Of a DNA stretch of 64,000 nt, positions 58,643-64,000 are shown in pieces; position 1 is the stretch's first letter; every line of letters starts with the position of its first letter. The position numbers and the translations under genes were made by a program. This stretch comes from Achromobacter sp. RTa. GTDB taxonomy: Bacteria > Pseudomonadota > Gammaproteobacteria > Burkholderiales > Burkholderiaceae_B. The notes beneath the pieces are model-generated. The model was given only the letters and a program-made list of their open reading frames with translations, was not told the DNA's origin and searched no databases. The stretch covers positions 161,802-225,801 of the forward strand of contig NZ_JPYO01000013.1 of the NCBI RefSeq assembly GCF_000757485.1, in the 5' to 3' direction.

Positions 58643-59707
58643 CTAGGCGTGCGCCCGCCAGGCCAGCGCTTCGCCCGCGGCCAGCGGCACCAGCGTCGTA
58701 TCGCCGAAAGGCAGGCCGTCAGGCACCTGATAGGCCTCGCGCACCAGCGTCAGCGTGCCAGTGTTGCGCGGCAGGCCGTAGAAGTCGGGGCCATGGAAGC
58801 TGGCGAAGCCCTCCAGCTTGTCCAGCTTCCCGGCCGCCTCGAACGCGGTGGCGTACAGCTCCATCGCATGCAGCGCGGTGTAGCAGCCGGCACAGCCGCA
58901 GGCATGCTCCTTCAGCCCGCGCGCATGCGGCGCGCTGTCGGTGCCCAGGAAGAAGCGCGGGCTGCCGCTGGTGGCCGCGTCGACCAGCGCCTGCCGGTGC
59001 GTCTCGCGCTTCAGGATCGGCAAGCAATACCAATGCGGCCGCACGCCGCCCTGGAAAATCGCGTTGCGGTTGTAAAGCATGTGCTGCGGCGTGATGGTCG
59101 CGGCGATGGGGCCTTCGGCATCCCGTACGTACTCGGCGCCTTCTTTCGTCGTGATGTGCTCGAACACGACTTTCAAGGCAGGAAACGCGCGGCGCAGCGG
59201 CTTCATGACGCGGTCGACGAACACCGCTTCGCGATCGAACACGTCGATCGACGGATCCGTCACTTCGCCGTGCACCAGCAAGGGCATGCCGCATTTCTCC
59301 AGCGCTTCGAGCGCCTTCGTGCACTTGCCCAGCAGATCGGTCACGCCCGCGTCCGAGTTGGTGGTGGCGCCGGCGGGGTACAGCTTCACCGCATAGACCT
59401 GGCCCGACTCGTGCGCCCGGAAGATCTCCTCCGCGGACGTGTTGTCCGTCAGGTAGAGCGTCATCAACGGCGTGAACGCCGCGGGATTGCCGCCCGCCTT
59501 GCCCAATGCCGCGAGGATGCGGCCGCGATAGGCCAGCGCCTGCTCGGTGGTAGTCACCGGCGGCTTCAGGTTCGGCATGATGATCGCGCGCGCGAACTGA
59601 CGCGCGGTGTCCGCCACCACGGCTTCCAGCGCGGCGCCGTCGCGCAGGTGCAGGTGCCAGTCGTCCGGACGGGTAATGGTGAGCTGAGTCGTGCTTTGAG
59701 TAGACAT
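58643..59707 (-). CDS. pyrC: Dihydroorotase
   Basis: 354 aa class II dihydroorotase: [12 protein letters not shown] (zinc His pair), [32 protein letters not shown] (carboxylated Lys), [18 protein letters not shown] and [10 protein letters not shown]. It closes carbamoyl-aspartate to dihydroorotate in pyrimidine synthesis. Ends six bases from the shared terminator; starts 11 bp downstream of the M20 gene, so the two are likely cotranscribed. Confidence 0.97.
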   Translation of the reverse strand: MSTQSTTQLTITRPDDWHLHLRDGAALEAVVADTARQFARAIIMPNLKPPVTTTEQALAYRGRILAALGKAGGNPAAFTPLMTLYLTDNTSAEEIFRAHESGQVYAVKLYPAGATTNSDAGVTDLLGKCTKALEALEKCGMPLLVHGEVTDPSIDVFDREAVFVDRVMKPLRRAFPALKVVFEHITTKEGAEYVRDAEGPIAATITPQHMLYNRNAIFQGGVRPHWYCLPILKRETHRQALVDAATSGSPRFFLGTDSAPHARGLKEHACGCAGCYTALHAMELYATAFEAAGKLDKLEGFASFHGPDFYGLPRNTGTLTLVREAYQVPDGLPFGDTTLVPLAAGEALAWRAHA

Positions 59708-59718
59708 GAAAAGGCTTC

Positions 59719-60912
59719 TTAATCTGCCAGCGGCATGCCCCGTTCAGCCAGCGCGCAGAACATTGCGCTGCCCAGGGGAATGACCGCATCGTTGAAATCG
59801 AAATGCGAGTTGTGCAGCACGCAGCCGGAATCGGCTCCGCCCTGTCCGAGCCTGAAGTATGCGCCCGGCTTGCTCTGCAGCATGAAGGAGAAATCCTCGG
59901 ACCCCATCGACGGCACCAGGTCGCGCACCACATTCTCCTTGCCTATCATCTCGGTGGCGATGTCGGCCACCAGATTGGCATGCTGCGGCGTATTCAAGGT
60001 CGCGGGGTAAATGCGTTCATAGACCACTTCGGCGGTGCCGCCGAAGGCGCCCGCGATTGCAGACACCAGTTCACGCATGCGCGTTTCCACCATTTCCTGG
60101 ACGGACTTGCGGAACGTGCGCACCGTGCCCACCATCTTCGCTTCGCGCGGAATCACGCTCATCGCGCCAGGATGCCCGGCCTGCAGGGAGCCGATGGACA
60201 CCACGGCCGAATCCAGCGGATTCACGTTGCGCGACACGATAGTCTGCAAGGCCGTGATGACCTGGCCCGCGATGGTGACGGGATCGATGGTCTGGTACGG
60301 ATGCGCGCCGTGCCCGCCGCGCCCCGTGATCTGGATCTCGAAACGGTCGGCAGCCGCCATCATCGGCCCGGGGTTGATCCCCACGGTGCCCGGCTTCAGG
60401 CCCGGCCAATTATGCAGCGCATAGATGGCGTCGCATGGGAAAGTGTCGAACAGGCCGTCTTCCAGCATGGCGCGCGCGCCGCCTCGCCCTTCTTCCGCCG
60501 GCTGGAAAATCAGCACGGCAGTTCCGTCGAAATTGCGCGTCTGCGCCAGGTATTTCGCCGCGCCGATCAATATGGCGGTGTGGCCATCGTGGCCGCAGCC
60601 GTGCATGAGGCCCGGCTTCGTCGACTTGTGGCCGAAATCATTGTCCTCCGTCATGGGCAATGCATCCATGTCGGCGCGCAGGCCGATCATGCGCCCGCTA
60701 TCGCAGCGTTTTCCGCGGATAACGCCCACCACGCCCGTCTTGCCGATGCCGCGATGCACCTCGATGCCCAGCGCTTCGAGCGAGCCCGCGACGATTCCGG
60801 ATGTGCGCACCTCCTCGAATCCCAGTTCAGGATGGGCATGCAAATCGCGCCGAAGCGCCGTCAATTCGTCATGAAACAGTCGAATTGATTCCAATGGAGA
60901 TCGTGCGTACAT
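59719..60912 (-). CDS. M20-family amidohydrolase (hippurate hydrolase-like), second copy
   Basis: 397 aa with the complete metal set [32 protein letters not shown] and [10 protein letters not shown]. Clearly related to the protein at 20061-21257 (the same motif order and similar [19 protein letters not shown] start) but distinct. A shared transcript with pyrC is likely. Substrate unknown; N-acyl amino acid or hippurate hydrolysis is the family activity. Confidence 0.9.
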   Translation of the reverse strand: MYARSPLESIRLFHDELTALRRDLHAHPELGFEEVRTSGIVAGSLEALGIEVHRGIGKTGVVGVIRGKRCDSGRMIGLRADMDALPMTEDNDFGHKSTKPGLMHGCGHDGHTAILIGAAKYLAQTRNFDGTAVLIFQPAEEGRGGARAMLEDGLFDTFPCDAIYALHNWPGLKPGTVGINPGPMMAAADRFEIQITGRGGHGAHPYQTIDPVTIAGQVITALQTIVSRNVNPLDSAVVSIGSLQAGHPGAMSVIPREAKMVGTVRTFRKSVQEMVETRMRELVSAIAGAFGGTAEVVYERIYPATLNTPQHANLVADIATEMIGKENVVRDLVPSMGSEDFSFMLQSKPGAYFRLGQGGADSGCVLHNSHFDFNDAVIPLGSAMFCALAERGMPLAD

Positions 60913-61059
60913 AGGAGGTTACAGAATGACGAGAGAGGGAGGACAATCTGTGCATTTTAGTTGCTACAGAGGATAAATGCCTTTGTCTTTACGGGAGAGA
61001 CACGTTATGCTCCGGCCGCAGGACAATTTTTCCAACAGCCAGAGAAGGAGCGCCGCATT

Positions 61060-61338
61060 ATGGCCACAACCTCCAAACCCGCGACCGCGCGCAAGCCGAA
61101 CGCTGCATTCATGAAGCCCCTGACCCCCAGCGCCGAATTGGCTGCCGTCATCGGCTCGGAAGCCGTGCCGCGTACCGAGGTCACCAAGAAGATCTGGGAA
61201 TACATCAAGAAGCACAACCTGCAAGATGCCAGCAACAAGCGCAACATCAACGCCGATGCCAAGCTGCGCCCGATCTTCGGCAAGGATCAGGTCACGATGT
61301 TCGAATTGACCAAGCTGGTCAACGCTCATCTGAAGTAA
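61060..61338 (+). CDS. SWIB/MDM2-domain protein
   Basis: 92 aa from ATG 61060 with AGAAGGAG upstream; the frame is open to 60961 but that part lacks similarity. After a Lys/Thr/Ala-rich N-terminus (MATTSKPATARKPNAAFMKP) the single SWIB domain follows (about 20-92; MKPLTPSAELAAVIGSEAVPRTEVTKKI... ends LFxLTKLVNAHLK). SWIB domains are known from eukaryotic chromatin proteins, Chlamydia and some proteobacteria, where a role with DNA or topoisomerase I is suspected. Confidence 0.9.
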   Translation: MATTSKPATARKPNAAFMKPLTPSAELAAVIGSEAVPRTEVTKKIWEYIKKHNLQDASNKRNINADAKLRPIFGKDQVTMFELTKLVNAHLK

Positions 61339-61492
61339 GCAGGCAAAGGGCGTACCCCGTACGTCCCTGCCTCCAGCTCGCCTCGACGCCCTGGCTCAGT
61401 GCCGGGCGAGCCCGCCTTACCCGTGTCTGGCGCCATTCCCCCTCCGGCTGCGGCAACCGCGCCTACATCGCCTTACCCGCATCCCCCAATCG

Positions 61493-62368
61493 TCAAGCCC
61501 TGCGCGCTTCTTCGAGCAGCCAGCGGCGAAATGCCACCAAGTCCGGACGCTGCGTAGCCAGGCGCGGATAGACGATCCAGTAGCTGTAATCGTTTGGCAA
61601 AGCCAGATCGAAGAGCCGCACCAAGCGCCCTTTGCGCAGGTCGTCGCCTGCCAGCGTCAAACGCCCCAAGGCAACGCCCTGGCCCTCGACCGCGGCCTGC
61701 AGCACCAACGCAGAATCGTTGAATGCCGGGCCTTGCGAGAGATCCAGCGAGACATTCGCATGGCGGCACCACTGCTCCCACGCGGCTCGCGGCTGATCGT
61801 GCAACAGTGGAGCCGCAACCAGGTCCGCCGGCTCGGCCAACAACGGCGGACCTTGCGCCAGCGCGGGGCTGCACACGGGAGACAACGACTCGCGAGCCAG
61901 CAGATCCGCCTTGAGGCCTGGCCAACGGCCCAGTCCCGAACGAATGCCGGCATCGAATTCATCTCTACCGTCCCACGTCTCCAGCGAGCTCGTCACGCGC
62001 AAATCCACCTCCGGATGGCGGGCACGAAAGGCGGGAAGGCGCGGCAGCAGCCAACGCGAGGCGAATGAGGGCAACACCGTAATGCGCAAGGGCCCCTCTC
62101 TTGCTTTCCTCACTTGCCCGGTTGCCTCTGCAATGCGGTCGAACGCCAGCGACAGCTCCGCCAGATAGGACGCTCCCTTGCGGGTCAACGTCAAAGCATG
62201 CCCCCGGCGCGTAAACATGGGTTCGCCCAGCCAGTCTTCAAGCTGGCGCACCTGGTGGCTGATAGCAGCCTGGGTGACGCACAGCTCGCCCGCAGCACGG
62301 GTGAAACTCAAGTGGCGGGCCGCGGCCTCGAAGGCACGCAGCGCTCCGAGAGGCGGCAGGCGTCGCAT
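61493..62368 (-). CDS. LysR-family regulator (GcvA/AmpR-like)
   Basis: 291 aa. Begins RRLPPLGALRAFEAAARHLS, typical of GcvA-type LysR proteins, with HTH SFTRAAGELCVTQAAISHQV (about 21-40) and effector domain to the end. Divergent from the LysE exporter at 62512 (143 bp), the standard LysG/ArgP-lysE arrangement. Confidence 0.9.
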   Translation of the reverse strand: MRRLPPLGALRAFEAAARHLSFTRAAGELCVTQAAISHQVRQLEDWLGEPMFTRRGHALTLTRKGASYLAELSLAFDRIAEATGQVRKAREGPLRITVLPSFASRWLLPRLPAFRARHPEVDLRVTSSLETWDGRDEFDAGIRSGLGRWPGLKADLLARESLSPVCSPALAQGPPLLAEPADLVAAPLLHDQPRAAWEQWCRHANVSLDLSQGPAFNDSALVLQAAVEGQGVALGRLTLAGDDLRKGRLVRLFDLALPNDYSYWIVYPRLATQRPDLVAFRRWLLEEARRA

Positions 62369-62511
62369 GATGCTTGATTAGCTGTATTTATGAAGCGTAT
62401 GAGAATAGATCGTTTTGCGCCGGCCACATAGCGCTATCTACTAGAGCCCTTTCCGGCCTGCGGACACCGATTGCCGCCGGGCCCGTGCCACACAATAAAA
62501 GGACGGCGGCA

Positions 62512-63117
62512 ATGATAGCGTGGGAGGTTTGGGCGGTGTTCCTCGGATATGCGGTGCCTATGATCGCCAGCCCGGGGCCGGGCAACACCTTGCTGGCCAC
62601 CGCCGGCGGCCGCTATGGCCTGCGCGGTTCCGTGCCATTCTGGATTGGCTTCGAAGCCGGCAACGCCTCGCTTTGCGCCTTCTACGGCTTGGGTCTGGGC
62701 GGCACGCTTCACGAGTATCCGCAACTGCACGCCGTGCTGAAATGGGCAGGCGCCGCTTATCTGCTGTACCTGGCGTGGGGCTTCTTCCGGGCCTCCGCCA
62801 CGCCGCCAGGCCAACAAGCCGGCGGCAGGCGGCTGGGGTTGCTGGACGGTTTCGTTTGCGTGATCCTCAACCCGAAAATCCATTCCATGATCATCGTGAT
62901 GTTCGCGCAATTCCTTGTGCCCGACGCCGGCCTGGCGAGCCAAGTGGCTCAGTTGGGCATGGCCTTCGTGGCTCTAGGCCTGTTCTGCCATTTTCCCTGG
63001 ATCTACGGCGGACAGATCGTCCTCGGTCGCTTTACCTCTCCGCGCGCCTTGCGCATTCAGGCCCTGGTGTTCGGCAGCTCCATGCTTGTCGTCGCCGCCT
63101 ACGTGATCCTTTCCTGA
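62512..63117 (+). CDS. LysE-family amino acid exporter
   Basis: 201 aa from ATG 62512 (MIAWEVWAVFLGYAVPMIAS); six hydrophobic segments and the family signature ASPGPGNTLLATAGGRYGLRGSVPFW near the start, plus LNPKIHSMIIVMFAQF. LysE/RhtB proteins pump out basic or other amino acids. The divergent LysR gene probably senses the substrate. Followed by a clear terminator. Confidence 0.9.
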   Translation: MIAWEVWAVFLGYAVPMIASPGPGNTLLATAGGRYGLRGSVPFWIGFEAGNASLCAFYGLGLGGTLHEYPQLHAVLKWAGAAYLLYLAWGFFRASATPPGQQAGGRRLGLLDGFVCVILNPKIHSMIIVMFAQFLVPDAGLASQVAQLGMAFVALGLFCHFPWIYGGQIVLGRFTSPRALRIQALVFGSSMLVVAAYVILS

Positions 63118-63144
63118 CACCCCAGCGGCAACGCGTAAATTGAA

Positions 63145-63166
63145 AAGGCCGGCGAAAGCCGGCCTT
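63145..63166. terminator. Terminator after the LysE-family gene
   Basis: AAGGCCGGC and GCCGGCCTT form a 9-bp perfect stem with a GAAA loop. It is shared with the convergent small membrane protein gene. Confidence 0.8.
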
Positions 63167-63186
63167 ATGCGTGGGGATCGATGCGC

Positions 63187-63552
63187 TCAGGCGTATGTGG
63201 TCGGCGCCGCGCCTTCCAGCAAGGCCAGCCAGCCCTTGATCAAGCGATACAGCACCCACACCACAGTGGCGGCCAAGCCGATCCAGCCGATGAAGATGAG
63301 TGTCGCGATGGCGCTGATGGCCAGCCACAGCAAGGCCCACCAGAAGGTGCGCAGCAACCAGTCGAAATGAGAGGCGTAGACCGTGCCGGCAGCATCCGAG
63401 CGCTTGACGTACATGAGCACAACGGCCGCCAATGTCGCAATGCCCAGAAATCCACTCGTCAGGAAGCCCAGCGCGTACAGGCCGTAAGCAACGTGGGTCA
63501 GCGTGCGCAGGTCTAAAGTCGTACCGGGCACGGGGGTCTGGGGATCACTCAC
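63187..63552 (-). CDS. DUF4870-like small membrane protein
   Basis: 121 aa from a GTG at 63552 (MSDPQTPVPGTTLDLRTLTH), chosen because GGAG lies 7 nt upstream; a TTG further up (63582) lacks one. Three or four hydrophobic segments (HVAYGLYALGFLTSGFLGIA, WLAISAIATLIFIGWIGLA). Resembles small conserved inner-membrane proteins with a predicted DUF4870-like layout. Function unknown. Confidence 0.75.
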   Translation of the reverse strand: MSDPQTPVPGTTLDLRTLTHVAYGLYALGFLTSGFLGIATLAAVVLMYVKRSDAAGTVYASHFDWLLRTFWWALLWLAISAIATLIFIGWIGLAATVVWVLYRLIKGWLALLEGAAPTTYA

Positions 63553-63682
63553 GATAACGCTCCAACGAATTGACTCGGTCAATCTTACCGCACAAAGCTA
63601 CCCCGCCCACGGCCGTTGTTATTTGGGCACAATCAATGCTGGCGCGGCTTGCAGCCTGGTATGCAGCTGACAATCCTCAAAG

Positions 63683-63713
63683 AAAAAACCCCACAGCGCA
63701 TGCTGTGGGGTTT
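63683..63713 (-). terminator. Terminator of the distal 5S rRNA gene
   Basis: AAACCCCACAGC pairs with GCTGTGGGGTTT around a 4-nt loop, then T6 on the minus strand. Ten bases after the 5S 3' end. Confidence 0.9.
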
Positions 63714-63723
63714 CGGGATTGAA

Positions 63724-63838
63724 GCCTGACAATGACCTACTTTCACGGACGTCCGTCCACTATCATCGGCGCAAAGGCGTTTCACTGTCCTGTTCGGGAT
63801 GGGAAGGAGTGGGACCACCTCGCTATGGTTGTCAGGCA
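63724..63838 (-). rRNA. rrf: 5S ribosomal RNA
   Basis: Minus strand, 115 nt. The ends GCCTGACAA (63837-63829) and TTGTCAGGC (63732-63724) pair as helix I. The interior holds the universal CCCATCCCGAACAGG and AGGTGGTCCCACTCC stretches. Distal copy of an apparent tandem pair. Confidence 0.96.
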
Positions 63839-63944
63839 TAGCTGTTTGAACGCCCGCCTTGCCTGGCAAACGCTCCAATCTGGATCTGAAGCCCAACCCT
63901 GGCGCCTGGAGACTGGCTCGACAGACGCTGACAATGGGCTCTCA

Positions 63945-63983
63945 CAAAAAACAAAACCCCACAGGATGTACCTGTGGGGTTTT
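63945..63983 (-). terminator. Terminator of the upstream 5S/rRNA operon
   Basis: AAAACCCCACAGG pairs with CCTGTGGGGTTTT around a 5-nt loop; T4-G-T6 follows on the minus strand. Same stem family as the terminator at 63683. The 107 nt between this and the 5S at 63838 show no promoter or gene that I can place. Confidence 0.9.
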
Positions 63984-63994
63984 GAGCAATAAAA

Positions 63995-64000
63995 GCCTGA
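63995..64000 (-). rRNA. rrf: 3' end of a second 5S rRNA (partial, window edge)
   Basis: The last bases of the window, GCCTGA, match the plus-strand image of the 5S 3' end seen at 63724-63729, at the same distance from a near-identical terminator. Only six bases are visible, so this rests on position and symmetry with the first copy. Confidence 0.5.

Overview
The window is a chromosomal segment of a GC-rich betaproteobacterium, most likely Alcaligenaceae of the Bordetella/Achromobacter group. The evidence is a complete dcw cell-wall/division cluster carrying a fused murE-murF gene (a fusion known from Bordetella), a Bug-type periplasmic binding protein, a PagP homologue, a betaproteobacterial-type RNase P RNA and 5S rRNA, and many LysR regulators. 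I see no prophage, insertion sequence, CRISPR array or plasmid function.

Layout. 1-1.2 kb: a sensor kinase (cut by the window edge) divergent from its response regulator. 1.2-3.0 kb: isochorismatase-family hydrolase divergent from a LysR gene. 2.9-9.8 kb: a six-gene minus-strand operon (dehydrogenase, TRAP transporter QMP, uronate dehydrogenase, SMP-30 lactonase) with a divergent LysR gene; it looks like uptake and oxidation of a hexuronate or similar sugar acid. 9.9 kb: tRNA-Lys(UUU). 10-12.6 kb: metNIQ. 12.9-15.1 kb: a GH31-like protein that seems to lack catalytic residues. 15.4-26.7 kb: housekeeping and peripheral metabolism (mnmC, inositol phosphatase, fadD, M20 amidohydrolase, yeiE/yeiH-like pair, thioesterase, mgtE, pagP, chaC). 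26.8-31.8 kb: a catabolic-looking minus-strand set (GntR, Bug, TPP enzyme, atypical SDR, Lrp/AsnC). 32-37.2 kb: VOC protein, secA, M23 peptidase and divergent dciA.

37.5-55.9 kb is the envelope/division block on the minus strand: mraZ-rsmH-ftsL-ftsI-murEF-mraY-murD-ftsW-murG-murC-ddlB-ftsQ-ftsA-ftsZ-lpxC, nearly all with 1-11 nt overlaps. An mraZ-box operator and a sigma70-like promoter precede mraZ. Together these genes make UDP-MurNAc-pentapeptide, lipid I and II, the divisome core and the committed step of lipid A synthesis. Upstream on the same strand are a structured RNA candidate and rnpB. 56.7-63.6 kb holds uup, pyrC, a second M20 amidohydrolase, a SWIB-domain protein, a LysR/LysE pair and a small membrane protein. 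The right end enters an rRNA operon on the minus strand with what appear to be two tandem 5S genes, each followed by its own terminator.

The most interesting items are the GH31-like and SDR proteins lacking canonical active-site residues, the sugar-acid cluster with its extra dehydrogenase, the structured RNA between rnpB and mraZ, the large composite inverted repeat at 31.9-32.05 kb that supplies the stop codon of the neighbouring gene, and the tandem 5S genes.
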